A model generated the notes under the pieces. That model saw only the letters and a program-made list of their open reading frames with translations, made no database searches and was not told the origin of the DNA. A stretch of 64,000 nucleotides of DNA from an uncultured Roseibium sp. Lineage in GTDB: Bacteria > Pseudomonadota > Alphaproteobacteria > Rhizobiales > Stappiaceae. Below are positions 20,372 to 29,590 of the stretch, piece by piece. How positions within the stretch are numbered: position 1 is the stretch's first letter; every line of letters starts with the position of its first letter. The stretch lies in NCBI RefSeq assembly GCF_947496995.1, contig NZ_CANMFD010000001.1, positions 1,856,692 to 1,920,691 of the forward strand. Reading direction: 5' to 3'. Made by a program: the position numbers and the translations under genes.

Positions 20372-21097
20372 TCATCTGCCGTTTTGCGCGCGCCAGTCGT
20401 TGAACTTGAGGAGATTTTCTTCCCTTGTTGCCGGGTAGAGGCCGATGATCGTTTCTCCGGCGAGGACTTGCTCCATGGCGAAGTCCTCGTAAGCCGTCAT
20501 TTCGGTCGCTTCATCGGCAACTTCGTCGGCCAGATGCGCCGGAATGATAATGACACTGTCATCGTCGCCCACGACGATGTCGCCGGGGAAGACGGGCGCA
20601 TCGCCGCAACCGATCGGGACATTGATGTCGATGGCCTCGTTGATTGTCAGATTGGTCGGACTTGAAGGACGCGAGTGATAGGCCGGCATTTCCAGTTCAC
20701 CGATATTCATCGCATCCCGGAAACCGCCATCGGTCACGATACCCGCGCCACCGCGAACCATCAGCCGGGTGATGAGAATGTCGCCGGCGCTTGCCGCATC
20801 CGCATTGCGGCGGCTGTCCATGACCAGAACATGTCCTGCCGGACAAGTTTCGATTGCGTGTCGCTGCGGGTGTTTGGGGTTGCGGAACTCGGTGAGCTGG
20901 TTGCGGTCTTCGCGGGCCGGCATGTAGCGCAAAGTAAAGGCCGGGCCGACCATGTTACGGCCCTTGGCCTTGACGGGCCGAACGTCCTGGATCACCTGGT
21001 GACGCAGTCCGCGTTTGTAAAGCGCTGTTGCGAGTGTTGCGACCGAGACATGGCGGAGTTTTTCGAGCGTGGCGGGGTTCGGGGGCGTGTCGGTCAT
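20372..21097 (-). CDS. RraA-like family protein (possible aldolase)
   Basis: The 241-aa protein has the RraA fold with the substrate-loop signature GDILITRLMVRGGAGIVTDG near residue 125 and GDDDSVIIIPAHLADEV near residue 190. RraA-like proteins are either RNase E inhibitors or metal-dependent 4-hydroxy-2-oxo-acid aldolases/decarboxylases. The setting at the end of a sugar-acid operon favours the aldolase role; this is inference. The upstream neighbour is the DapA-family gene, 39 bp away. Confidence 0.85.
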   Translation of the reverse strand: MTDTPPNPATLEKLRHVSVATLATALYKRGLRHQVIQDVRPVKAKGRNMVGPAFTLRYMPAREDRNQLTEFRNPKHPQRHAIETCPAGHVLVMDSRRNADAASAGDILITRLMVRGGAGIVTDGGFRDAMNIGELEMPAYHSRPSSPTNLTINEAIDINVPIGCGDAPVFPGDIVVGDDDSVIIIPAHLADEVADEATEMTAYEDFAMEQVLAGETIIGLYPATREENLLKFNDWRAQNGR

Positions 21098-21136
21098 CGA
21101 TCTCTCTCAGGGTTTGGCGGCAAATCCGCCACGGTT

Positions 21137-22042
21137 TCAGGCGTTGATCAGATTGTGGGTTCGCATGAAGGCGGTCAGGCGGGTTATCTGATCCGGGTTC
21201 AAGGGCCAGGCGGCAGGCGGGCGGGCATGACCGCAATCCTCTCCCATCAAAGCAAGAGCTGCCTTGACGCCGGGAACGTTGGCACCGCCTTGCTCTTCGG
21301 CACGGATGTCTTCAAAGACCTGCATTTCGGCGATGAGCTGCCTGGCAACGGCGTAATCACCCGCTTCCAGAGCGGTGTTGATCGCCACCGAGCGCTCGGG
21401 CCAGACGTTGATCAGTCCGGAGGTGAACCCTCTGGCTCCGACGGCATAGAAGACCGGAGCCCAAACCTCTGCCAGCCCGCCTGTCCAGATGATGTGGTCC
21501 GGCGCAGCCTCTATCGCCGCCTTCAGCTTCATCGGGTTGGGCGTTGCCCATTTGACGCCGATGACATTGGGTAACCTGCAGATGTCTGCGATGGCGCCGG
21601 TGCCGATAGCGTCATTGCGCAGATACAAGATGAGAGGCAGTCCGTCACCAGCCTCCTGAACCGCGCGGATATAGTCACCGATGCCGCGCGGAGCGACGAA
21701 CGGGTCGGGCGGCTGATGGATCATCAGAGCGTCGGCACCGGCGGCGGCGGATGCCTCTGCCAGACGGCAGGCGTCGCGAATTCCCCGGCCGACACCGGCC
21801 ACCAGCGGCACGCGCTTGGCGATATGGCCGGCAGCGGCCTGCACCATCGCGATGGCTTCATCCGTGGTCAGCCCGTAGAATTCGCCTGTGTTGCCGTTGG
21901 CGGTCAGCACATGCACGCCTGCAGCGACTGCACGATCGACCACCGAAGCTTGCAGGGCGGGGGCGATTTCGCCATCGGCTCCGAATGGCGTGACAAGGAT
22001 GCCGGAGACGCCGGTAAGGGCGCGGCTCAGATCATGCGTCAT
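21137..22042 (-). CDS. DapA-family dihydrodipicolinate synthase/keto-acid lyase
   Basis: This is a 301-aa class I TIM-barrel lyase. Family motifs are LTANGNTGEFYGLT near residue 43 and the Schiff-base lysine in NVIGVKWATPN near residue 170. The barrel-Tyr segment is LILYLRND. In a sugar-acid operon such genes act as 2-keto-3-deoxy-sugar-acid aldolase or dehydratase rather than in lysine synthesis; the assignment is inferred from neighbours. Its start overlaps the end of the enolase-superfamily gene by 11 bases. Confidence 0.87.
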   Translation of the reverse strand: MTHDLSRALTGVSGILVTPFGADGEIAPALQASVVDRAVAAGVHVLTANGNTGEFYGLTTDEAIAMVQAAAGHIAKRVPLVAGVGRGIRDACRLAEASAAAGADALMIHQPPDPFVAPRGIGDYIRAVQEAGDGLPLILYLRNDAIGTGAIADICRLPNVIGVKWATPNPMKLKAAIEAAPDHIIWTGGLAEVWAPVFYAVGARGFTSGLINVWPERSVAINTALEAGDYAVARQLIAEMQVFEDIRAEEQGGANVPGVKAALALMGEDCGHARPPAAWPLNPDQITRLTAFMRTHNLINA

Positions 22043-23237
22043 GGAAGTCTCCGAATGTTTGTGAGGCCACGGTCAGGTCATGCGCCCGGCCGGACAAGCT
22101 GAGACCCAGGCCGGGACGATCCGAGACATGCATGCGTCCGTCACGGATCTCGTTATGTTCGTTGAAGAGGGGGTCGTAGAACTCGAAGTGCTCGACCCAG
22201 GGCTCCGTCGGGAAGGCCGCGGCAAGATGGAGGTGCAACTCCATGACCATATGCGGCGCGAGCTGGACCTGGCTGGCTTCTGCCATCGCCATGACCTTCA
22301 GGAAGGGCGTGATCCCGCCGATGCGCGGCGCATCCGCCTGACTTATGTCGCATCCGCCAAGACCTATAAGGTGAAAATGTTCCTGCGGGGAGGTCAGCAT
22401 CTCTCCCGTCGCAACCGGTGTTGCCAGAGCGCGTGCCAGGTTTGCGTGGCCTTCGAAATCCCAGGCGTCGAGCGGCTCCTCTATGAAGGCGAGCCCGAAT
22501 TCGTCCACGATCCGTCCGAATTGCAATGCGTAGGCGCGGTCCCATTGCTGGTTGGCGTCGATCATCAGGGCAATTCCGTCGGGCAGGTGGGTCCGCAGAG
22601 CATCGATGCGTTTCAGGTCTTCCTGCCCATCGGGTTGACCCACCTTCATCTTGATGCCGCCGATGCCCTGATGCACCGAGCGCTCCGCCGCCGTTTTCAT
22701 CTCGGCGACCGAGGCTTGAAGATACTGGCCCGAGGAATTGTAGATCCTGCAGGAATCGCGATGTGCGCCGAAGAGCTTGGCGAGCGGCAGGTCGGCGCGG
22801 CGCGCCTTCATGTCCCAAAGCGCGACATCGAAGGCGCAGATCGCCTGATAAGCGGCACCCCCGCGTCCCAGTGAAATGGATTGCCAGGCCAGCCGTTCCC
22901 AGAGGCGCCCGATGTCGTTCGGGTCCTGCCCCTGGAGGATGGGGGCCAGCTCGCAACCGATACCGTAAAGAGCCGAACCGCCCGCCCGCAGCGTGTAGCT
23001 GAAGCCAAGGCCGCGGTGCCCGGCCTCGCTGACAATCTCGACAAACAGAAGTTCGTGCGCAGCCAAGGGTGTTTGCCGGCCGGTCAGCACTTTTGCGTCC
23101 GAGATGGGTTTATCCAGCGGCAAGGTCACATGCAGGACCCGGCTGCCGGTGATCGCATCCTGAGAGGCCGGACCCCTTGGCAGCCCTGCCATGGGCGGAC
23201 GTGCCGGAATGCGACGAAGGGAGAGATCGAGGCTCAT
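22032..23237 (-). CDS. Mandelate racemase/muconate lactonizing enzyme (sugar-acid dehydratase)
   Basis: The 401-aa enolase-superfamily protein has the catalytic KxK (IKMKVG, residues 196-198), the metal ligands Asp227 (MIDANQQW), Glu253/254 (FIEEPLD) and Glu279 (ATGEM), and His329 (LAPHM). This pattern matches acid-sugar dehydratases of the mandelate racemase subgroup (galactarate/talarate-like). The exact sugar acid is unknown. It overlaps the ilvD-like stop by one base (TGATG), so translation is coupled. Confidence 0.88.
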   Translation of the reverse strand: MSLDLSLRRIPARPPMAGLPRGPASQDAITGSRVLHVTLPLDKPISDAKVLTGRQTPLAAHELLFVEIVSEAGHRGLGFSYTLRAGGSALYGIGCELAPILQGQDPNDIGRLWERLAWQSISLGRGGAAYQAICAFDVALWDMKARRADLPLAKLFGAHRDSCRIYNSSGQYLQASVAEMKTAAERSVHQGIGGIKMKVGQPDGQEDLKRIDALRTHLPDGIALMIDANQQWDRAYALQFGRIVDEFGLAFIEEPLDAWDFEGHANLARALATPVATGEMLTSPQEHFHLIGLGGCDISQADAPRIGGITPFLKVMAMAEASQVQLAPHMVMELHLHLAAAFPTEPWVEHFEFYDPLFNEHNEIRDGRMHVSDRPGLGLSLSGRAHDLTVASQTFGDFHDA

Positions 23238-24967
23238 CAGTAGATTTCCGGCTCCGGTACGGGCTTGCCGAAGTCGGTGCGCAGGAAATCGAAGTCGCAG
23301 CCCTTGTCGGCCTGCTCGATGTGCCTGGAGAACATGTGCCCGTAGCCACGTTCATAGCGTGGTTCCGGTTGGGTCCAGTTTTCCCGGCGCCTGGCAAGCT
23401 CCTCGTCGGATATGTCGACACGCAGAACCCGGTTGGGGACATCCAGCTCGATGATATCGCCGGTCTCGATCAGTGCCAGCGGCCCACCAATGAAGGATTC
23501 AGGGGCGACATGCAGCACGCACGCGCCGAAAGACGTGCCGGACATGCGCGCATCGCTGAGACGCACCATGTCCCGGTGTCCATCCTTGAGAAGCGCCTGC
23601 GGCATCGGGATCATTCCCCATTCCGGCATTCCCGGACCGCCCTGGGGGCCGGCGTTACGCAGGACCAGCACATGATCGGGCGTCATCGGGTAATCGGGAT
23701 CGGCAACGATCTTTTTCAGCTCGGGGTAGCTGTCGGCGACGATCGCCGGGCCGGAATGCTTGTGAAATTTCGGATCGCAGGCCGCGGGTTTTATGACGGC
23801 CCCGTCGGGCGCAAGGTTGCCACGCAGAACCGCGAGAGAGCCCTCGTGATAGACCGGGTTGGAGAGCGGACGGATCACGTCCTCGTTGTAGTTCACCGCA
23901 GAGGCAATGTTCTCGCCAACGGACTTGCCGTTCACCGTCAGGACCGAGAGGTCCAGCTTGTCGCCAAGTTCCTTCATCAGGGCCGGAAGCCCGCCGGCGT
24001 AAAAGAAATCTTCCATCAGATATTCGCTGCCCGACGGGCGGATATTTGCTAGCACCGGCACTTGGTGACCAATCCGGTCCAGATCGTCCAGACCCCAGTC
24101 AATCCCGGCCCGTTTGGCCATTGCGACCAGATGAATGATGGCGTTGGTCGAGCAGCCGGTGGCCATGGCCACGACCGTGGCATTCGCGGTCGCTGCGGGG
24201 GTGACGATCTTGTCGGGCGTCAGGTCTTCCCACACCATGTCGACTATACGGCGGCCGCAGGCTGCCGCCATGCGCTTGTGTCCCGCATCCGGTGCGGGGA
24301 TCGACGAGGCGCCCGGCAAGGTCAGCCCGAAGCCTTCGGCAATCGACATCATGGTGCTGGCGGTGCCCATGGTCATGCATGTGCCGTAGCTGCGGGCGAT
24401 GCCGCCCTGGACACCATCCCATTCTTCCTTGCCGATGTTGCCCGCGCGCCGCTCGTCCCAGTATTTCCAGACATCCGTGCCGGAGCCGAGTTTCTGTCCG
24501 GCATAATTTCCCCGGAGCATCGCGCCGGCAGGCATGAAAATGAAGGGAATGCCCATCGACAATGCGCCCATGATCAGGGCGGGAGTGGACTTGTCGCACC
24601 CGCCCATGAGAACGACACCGTCGATCGGGTGCGAACGGATTGTTTCCTCGACTTCCATCGCCCCCATGTTGCGATAGAGCATGGACGTGGGTTTCAGGAA
24701 CTGCTCGGAAAAGGAATGCACCGGCAATTCGACCGGCATGCCACCGGCCTGGTACACGCCTTTTTTCACGAACTTCGCCCGGTCGCGCAGATGGTGGTGA
24801 CAGGGGGACAGGTCCGACCATGTGTTGATGATCGCGATGACCGGTTTGCCTTCCCAGTCTTCACCGTCGAGTCCCATTTGCATGGCGCGTGATCGGTGAC
24901 CCATGGAGCGCAGGTCATCGGGCGCAAACCAGCGGGCGGATCTGAGGTCTTCGGGGCGTTTCTTCAT
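23237..24967 (-). CDS. IlvD/EDD-family dehydratase (L-arabinonate-dehydratase-like)
   Basis: This 576-aa Fe-S dehydratase contains the cluster cysteines in SDLSPCHHHL (Cys56), GGCDKSTPA (Cys124) and YGTCMTMG (near residue 197), plus the signature LPGASSIPAPDAGHKR. The 2Fe-2S sugar-acid members of this family dehydrate aldonic acids such as L-arabinonate or D-xylonate to 2-keto-3-deoxy acids. Lying between a TRAP transporter and a DapA-type lyase supports sugar-acid catabolism over valine synthesis. Confidence 0.9.
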   Translation of the reverse strand: MKKRPEDLRSARWFAPDDLRSMGHRSRAMQMGLDGEDWEGKPVIAIINTWSDLSPCHHHLRDRAKFVKKGVYQAGGMPVELPVHSFSEQFLKPTSMLYRNMGAMEVEETIRSHPIDGVVLMGGCDKSTPALIMGALSMGIPFIFMPAGAMLRGNYAGQKLGSGTDVWKYWDERRAGNIGKEEWDGVQGGIARSYGTCMTMGTASTMMSIAEGFGLTLPGASSIPAPDAGHKRMAAACGRRIVDMVWEDLTPDKIVTPAATANATVVAMATGCSTNAIIHLVAMAKRAGIDWGLDDLDRIGHQVPVLANIRPSGSEYLMEDFFYAGGLPALMKELGDKLDLSVLTVNGKSVGENIASAVNYNEDVIRPLSNPVYHEGSLAVLRGNLAPDGAVIKPAACDPKFHKHSGPAIVADSYPELKKIVADPDYPMTPDHVLVLRNAGPQGGPGMPEWGMIPMPQALLKDGHRDMVRLSDARMSGTSFGACVLHVAPESFIGGPLALIETGDIIELDVPNRVLRVDISDEELARRRENWTQPEPRYERGYGHMFSRHIEQADKGCDFDFLRTDFGKPVPEPEIY

Positions 24968-24981
24968 GCGTCGGATCTCAA

Positions 24982-25104
24982 TCAGGAAATGGGTTGGGCA
25001 AGGGTAAACATCAACAATATGATCACTCCGGCCAGCACCAAACCCAAAACCCAGGGCCAGATGCCATAGCCGTTGATGTCGTCATCGGAATCGCGACCGA
25101 TCAT
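24982..25104 (-). CDS. 40-aa single-TM peptide between transporter and dehydratase
   Basis: This short ORF is preceded by CTGAGGAGACTGCC, with GAGGAG at ideal spacing to ATG 25104. The peptide has an acidic N-terminus (MIGRDSDDDINGYG) followed by one hydrophobic helix (WPWVLGLVLAGVIILLMF) and a short tail. It lies 10 bases after the dctQM stop and 14 bases before the dehydratase start, within the operon. It may be a small membrane subunit or regulator of the TRAP transporter; no family is recognised. Confidence 0.72.
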   Translation of the reverse strand: MIGRDSDDDINGYGIWPWVLGLVLAGVIILLMFTLAQPIS

Positions 25105-25114
25105 GGCAGTCTCC

Positions 25115-27190
25115 TCAGTTCAAGAGTTCGGGCAGGAAGAGCGCGATCTGCGGGAACATCATCACCAGCACCAGACCTGTGATCTGCAGGGCGATGAAGG
25201 GCAGAACGGCAATGAAGATTTCCTGCAAGGTAACGTCCTTGGGCGCCACCGACTTCAGCCAGAAGCATGCGGGACCGAAGGGAGGCGACAGGAAGTAGAT
25301 CTGGATGTTCATCACGAAAAGGATGCCGAACCAGATTTTCGCCTGATCTTCAGTCAGGCCCAGCTCCGGAGCCAGGGTCATCACCACCGGCGCAAACACC
25401 GGAACGGTGATCAGCACGATGGCGATCCACTCCATGAAGGTGCCGAGCACCATCAGGATCAGCATCATCACCACAATGGTGCCCATGGCGCTGAGCCCGA
25501 GGTTCAGGAACAGCGAGCGAATGAAGTCGCCGCCGCCGACAAGGTTGAAAATTCCGACGAAGCTGACCGCACCCAGAATGAGCCAGATGATCGTGCCGAC
25601 GGTCGTCATGGTGCCCAGAAGCGAGGCCGAGATGACCGACCAGTTGAAGCGATTGCGGACGGCAGCGATGAAGAGGGCTCCGATACAGCCGACGGCAGCG
25701 GATTCCGTCACGCTGGCGATGCCGCCGTAGATCGACCCCATCACCATCATGATCAGGATGACGCACAGGATGACGGCGGTCAGGCGTTCGCGTGACAGTT
25801 TCTGCTGGGTTCCCGTCACCTCGGCCACTTCGGCGGCGGTCGGCGCCAGAGATGTGTTCAGGTTCACCCGGATCAACACATAACCGGCATAGAAGACCGC
25901 CAGCATGATACCCGGGATCGCGCCTGCCATGAACAGGTCCCCGATGCCGACTTCCGCCGAGACGCCATAAACAATGGTTATGATTGACGGCGGGATCAGC
26001 GTGGCCAGCGCTCCGGCGGCGCAGATCAGACCGATTGAAAGCTTGCGGTCATAGCCGAGCCTGAACATCTGGGGGAGGGCTACAAGCCCCAGCATGACGA
26101 TCTCTCCGCCCATCACACCCGACATTGCCGCCAGAATGACCGCCACGACTGTGGTCTGGACCGCCACGCCGCCGCGCATGTTGCCGGCGAAGATGGACAT
26201 GGCATCGAACAGGTCTTCCGCGATGCCCGCGCGCTCCAGGATGGAGGCCATCAGCACGAAGAACGGCACCGCGACCAGCGAGTAGTGTTCCAGGAGGCCT
26301 ACGGCGTTGGAACTGACCAGGAACAATCCACGCGGCCCGAAAAAGCCGACGGCCATGATCACCGAAACGATCAGCGTCACGATGCCGAGCGGCATGCCCG
26401 TCATCATCAAGGCGATGAGCAGCACCACCATGATGATGGAGATGGTGCCCAGGTCCATACTGCGCAGTTGCAGGGCTTTCGACGGGTCCAGCGCCTTGCC
26501 GATGTCGGACATGTAATCCGAGAAATAGCCAAACAGTTGAATGTCGAGAGCGTGGCTCAGGAAGGCAGAGGCGAAATAGGCAACGAAATAGACGGCAACG
26601 ATCTTGACCAGCCATCTGGCCCAGGCCGAGGTCAGGTGCCGATGCAGGTTCACCATCAGCTGCGCGAGGTACATGAAGGCGCCGATCACCATCAGCGATT
26701 TCATCATCATCGGCAGCGGGGAGTTGAAAGCCGACCCCGATTTCTCGATGCGCCCGACACTGTCGTAGGCGCGGATCGATGCGTCGGTCAATAGCATGTA
26801 AAGGGCGATGACGCCGATGATCATCGCGAACAGTTCCAGCCACCAGCGTTGCGTCGGGCCGGCAATATTGTGGATGACCGTGATGGCGATGTGGCGCTTT
26901 TTCAGGGTCACATAACCCGCCGACAACATCCATGCGGCGGCGACGGTGACCATGACGGTTTCAAATGCCCAGAAGGTCGGCGCATTCAGAACGTATCTGG
27001 AAAAGACTTCAACTAGCGTTGCAAGAGCCGCAATCAGGTAAAACGTCGAAACTGCAATGCCGGTGACGTGACTGACATGTTCGACCGGGCCATACATGCT
27101 GCGCGGCGTATCCGCTTCGTGATGCTCCGGATCCTGCGCCGCGATTTCGACTTCCGTTGCTTCCAGCGCCTTGTCGTATTGGTCGCCCAT
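25115..27190 (-). CDS. TRAP transporter, fused DctQ-DctM permease
   Basis: The 691-aa membrane protein joins the small DctQ-like subunit (four TM, about residues 35-190) to the large DctM-like subunit (about residue 240 on, 12 TM, with GLICAAGALATLIPPSI and PFFVLMASILERAGIA). It uses the ion gradient to import substrate delivered by DctP. ATG 27190 follows GAGAGGAATGAG; the longer frame to 27256 is rejected. Fused QM proteins are a known TRAP variant. Confidence 0.92.
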   Translation of the reverse strand: MGDQYDKALEATEVEIAAQDPEHHEADTPRSMYGPVEHVSHVTGIAVSTFYLIAALATLVEVFSRYVLNAPTFWAFETVMVTVAAAWMLSAGYVTLKKRHIAITVIHNIAGPTQRWWLELFAMIIGVIALYMLLTDASIRAYDSVGRIEKSGSAFNSPLPMMMKSLMVIGAFMYLAQLMVNLHRHLTSAWARWLVKIVAVYFVAYFASAFLSHALDIQLFGYFSDYMSDIGKALDPSKALQLRSMDLGTISIIMVVLLIALMMTGMPLGIVTLIVSVIMAVGFFGPRGLFLVSSNAVGLLEHYSLVAVPFFVLMASILERAGIAEDLFDAMSIFAGNMRGGVAVQTTVVAVILAAMSGVMGGEIVMLGLVALPQMFRLGYDRKLSIGLICAAGALATLIPPSIITIVYGVSAEVGIGDLFMAGAIPGIMLAVFYAGYVLIRVNLNTSLAPTAAEVAEVTGTQQKLSRERLTAVILCVILIMMVMGSIYGGIASVTESAAVGCIGALFIAAVRNRFNWSVISASLLGTMTTVGTIIWLILGAVSFVGIFNLVGGGDFIRSLFLNLGLSAMGTIVVMMLILMVLGTFMEWIAIVLITVPVFAPVVMTLAPELGLTEDQAKIWFGILFVMNIQIYFLSPPFGPACFWLKSVAPKDVTLQEIFIAVLPFIALQITGLVLVMMFPQIALFLPELLN

Positions 27191-27258
27191 CTCATTCCTC
27201 TCCCTTACCGGACAATATCCGGACCTTCCCCGCCCATGATGTGCACGGGAAGGCATGT

Positions 27259-27281
27259 CACCCCGGGTCAGGCCCGGGGTG
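27259..27281. repeat. GC-rich extragenic palindrome between dctP and dctQM
   Basis: A perfect 9-bp stem (27259-27267 with 27273-27281) with a 5-nt loop (TCAGG) lies inside the operon. Similar CCCGGGTCAxGCCCGGG elements are scattered in alphaproteobacterial intergenic DNA. In this place a hairpin can stabilise the upstream dctP mRNA so that the binding protein is made in excess; that role is inferred. Confidence 0.7.
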
Positions 27282-27304
27282 CATCATCGTGGTGTGTGAG
27301 AGCC

Positions 27305-28336
27305 CTAGAACAGGCCGGCTTGCTTCATGAAGGCAACATGCGCGTCAAAGACTTCCTGGGCGAGGTCTGAACCCGCTGCAAAGTCGTTCCACGCTTCCTG
27401 AGCAATCGCGCGCAGCGCGTCGCGTTCGGACTGCGGCCAATCGATAACCTCGATTTCGCCTGCAGCCTTGTCGCGGGCGACAAGTTGACGGTCGAGCCGG
27501 TCGAAATGCTGGCGTAGCCCATTATAGGCGGCGAGATACCAGGTCTCGAGCGCGACCCGCTCCTGTTCGCTCAACTCGTCGTAGACCGCCTGGCTGACGG
27601 TGAACTGCAGGATCGGCGTCGAGTGGATACCCGGGAAAATCGGGTATTTCGCGATCTTGTGCATGCCGTTGGCGTCGTTGTTTGCATAGGCCGAGTTGTC
27701 GGCTGCGTCGATGACACCTTTTTCCAGCGCACCGTATGTTTCCGAACCCGACATCGAAACGGGAGCTGCGCCTGCGCGCTTGAACACGTCCGCGGCCAGA
27801 CCTTCCGGCGAGCGAATTTTCAGGCCCTTGAGATCGGCAACGCCGCGCACCGGAACCTTGGACACGAATGCTTCGCGCGCATAGGCGCCACAGCCGATGA
27901 CGTGAACGCCCGGAAAGTGCGCGTCATAGAGTTTCTGCAGAATTTCCTTGCCGCCACCCTGGGCACAGAAGGCCTGGATCTGGTCGGCGCTGTCATAGCC
28001 TGCGATCAGGTCACCCATGAGGGCGAAGGCCGGGTCGATGCCGGCGAAATAGTTGATGGACGTCAGGTCGCCATCAAGAATGCCGACGGAAATCGCCTCG
28101 GCCGTTTCGCGGCGCGGCACGACAGCATCGATCGGCAACAGTTCGACGGACAGCGAACCGCCGGTCATCTGTTCCAGCTTCGGTACCCATTCCTCGTTGA
28201 GGTAACTCAGCGATGCGTGGCTGGCATTGGATGACGTCTGAATCTTCAGAACACGATCTGCCGCGTGAGAAGTCGCGACGCTGACTCCCAATGCGGCGGC
28301 AACGGCGAGCGCCTTGCCCAGGTTATTGATTTTCAT
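27305..28336 (-). CDS. TRAP transporter substrate-binding protein (DctP family)
   Basis: The 343-aa periplasmic binding protein has a signal peptide (MKINNLGKALAVAAALGVSVATSHA) and the DctP segments VRGVADLKGLKIRSPEG near residue 150 and DAADNSAYANN near residue 215. Family members bind organic acids, often through a conserved Arg (KIRSPEG). It is the first gene of the catabolic operon, next to the GntR regulator and the palindromic site. Confidence 0.92.
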   Translation of the reverse strand: MKINNLGKALAVAAALGVSVATSHAADRVLKIQTSSNASHASLSYLNEEWVPKLEQMTGGSLSVELLPIDAVVPRRETAEAISVGILDGDLTSINYFAGIDPAFALMGDLIAGYDSADQIQAFCAQGGGKEILQKLYDAHFPGVHVIGCGAYAREAFVSKVPVRGVADLKGLKIRSPEGLAADVFKRAGAAPVSMSGSETYGALEKGVIDAADNSAYANNDANGMHKIAKYPIFPGIHSTPILQFTVSQAVYDELSEQERVALETWYLAAYNGLRQHFDRLDRQLVARDKAAGEIEVIDWPQSERDALRAIAQEAWNDFAAGSDLAQEVFDAHVAFMKQAGLF

Positions 28337-28402
28337 AGAACTCCTCCCAAAGTTCGCTCCGTGCAGTCAGTTTTCATTCTGCTCGATCAGAGCGAAGATA
28401 TG

Positions 28403-28416
28403 ACTAATATATTAGT
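28403..28416. promoter_or_regulatory. 14-bp perfect palindrome, candidate GntR operator
   Basis: ACTAATATATTAGT is a perfect dyad between the divergent dctP and gntR starts, 67 bp from dctP and 54 bp from gntR. FCD-type GntR repressors bind short AT-centred palindromes in such gaps. Its position fits control of both the operon and the regulator. The match to any consensus is inferred by eye only. Confidence 0.65.
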
Positions 28417-28469
28417 TGACTATTGTTGGCAACGGCATATTTTCTCCCTTTGACTGGAACGGAAGAAAC

Positions 28470-29183
28470 ATGCAGCAAGGCTTGACGAAAACACGGTCGG
28501 GGGGATCGAAGACTGGCGGTGCACCGGACCGGGTTTACCGGCAACTGCGCGAGCGCATACTCAACTTCGACCTGCCGCCGGGCGCTTCATTGAGCCGGAA
28601 CGAGATCGCGGAGAAATACGGCGTCAGCCAGGCCCCCGTCCGGGAAGCGCTCCAGGCGCTGGAGGAAGACGGGCTGGTGCTGATCATCCCCCAGTCCCGG
28701 ACCCTGGTCTCGCAGATCGACGTGAAGCAGCTTTACGAAAACCAGTTTCTGCGCGTGGCCCTGGAATGCGAGGTGGTCCGGCGGCTCGCCGATGCGCGGC
28801 AGACCGAGACCATCGACCGCGCCCGGACCATCCTGCGAATGCAGTCGACGCTGGAGGGGCAGATCAACAAGATGGATCTCTTCAACGAGCTCGACCGGTC
28901 GTTTCACGCAGCGCTTTTCGAAGGTGCCGGCATGAGCCGGATCAACGAGATGGTACGCCGCAAGATGGGCCACCTTGCCCGGTGTCAGCGACTGGAGCTT
29001 CCGGTGGAGGGCAAGATGAAAACAATTCTGCAGCAACACGCCAGGGTGATCGAAGAGCTCGAAGCAGGGGATGCACAAGGCGCGGCGGCGGCAATGAACG
29101 AGCATCTGTCCGGAACGATCAGCCGGGTCGAAAAATTGCGTGAGGAGTTCCCGGACTATTTCACTGACGGCAAATATCCGTAA
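28470..29183 (+). CDS. GntR-family regulator with FCD effector domain
   Basis: The 237-aa protein has an N-terminal winged helix (VYRQLRERILNFDLPPGASLSRNEIAEKYGVSQAPVREALQALEEDGLV) followed by the helical FCD domain, with the metal/effector residues in LDRSFHAALFEGAG and QQHARVIEELEAGD. It probably represses the divergent sugar-acid operon and is released by a substrate or intermediate. ATG 28470 follows GGAAGAA; an upstream in-frame TTG at 28416 is unlikely because it falls inside the palindrome. Confidence 0.92.
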   Translation: MQQGLTKTRSGGSKTGGAPDRVYRQLRERILNFDLPPGASLSRNEIAEKYGVSQAPVREALQALEEDGLVLIIPQSRTLVSQIDVKQLYENQFLRVALECEVVRRLADARQTETIDRARTILRMQSTLEGQINKMDLFNELDRSFHAALFEGAGMSRINEMVRRKMGHLARCQRLELPVEGKMKTILQQHARVIEELEAGDAQGAAAAMNEHLSGTISRVEKLREEFPDYFTDGKYP

Positions 29184-29590
29184 GTCGGGGCGGGCACAGG
29201 TTCGAGTGTCCGTTTCGAGCCGGGCGGAATTTACCCGGCGCTCTGTAGCCTGGCAAACTAACGCAAGTTTCCATCGGAAAAACCGCAGACAACTGCGGGC
29301 CGACATGAACCCGTCCGCCGCCCACGCCGATTTAAGGTGTGAACTTCTGCACTGCGCTGGGAAGTAGGGTGGGGGGCAAGGTCTCTGGCGTGAAGAATGA
29401 CCGGGGAGCAGGTCAGGGGGCACGAGGAGACCGTCCGCATTGGATTCATGCGAAAAGCAAAGCGGAAAGTTGTATGCGGCGAGCCTTCCGTCGCTTTCGG
29501 CCCTTAGCTGTCCTTGGTCTCAGTTCAATATGCTGCGGTGCGGCCAGTCAAAGGTAACATCAGATTTCATCCTTAAAAGGCCCAACGGGT
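29184..29590. other. 407-bp gap at the edge of the defence islet
   Basis: No ORF with coding character, tRNA or clear repeat is visible. GC-rich core sequence changes to AT-rich islet sequence near 29550. The gap may hold an old insertion boundary, but no duplicated border sequence was found. Confidence 0.5.
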
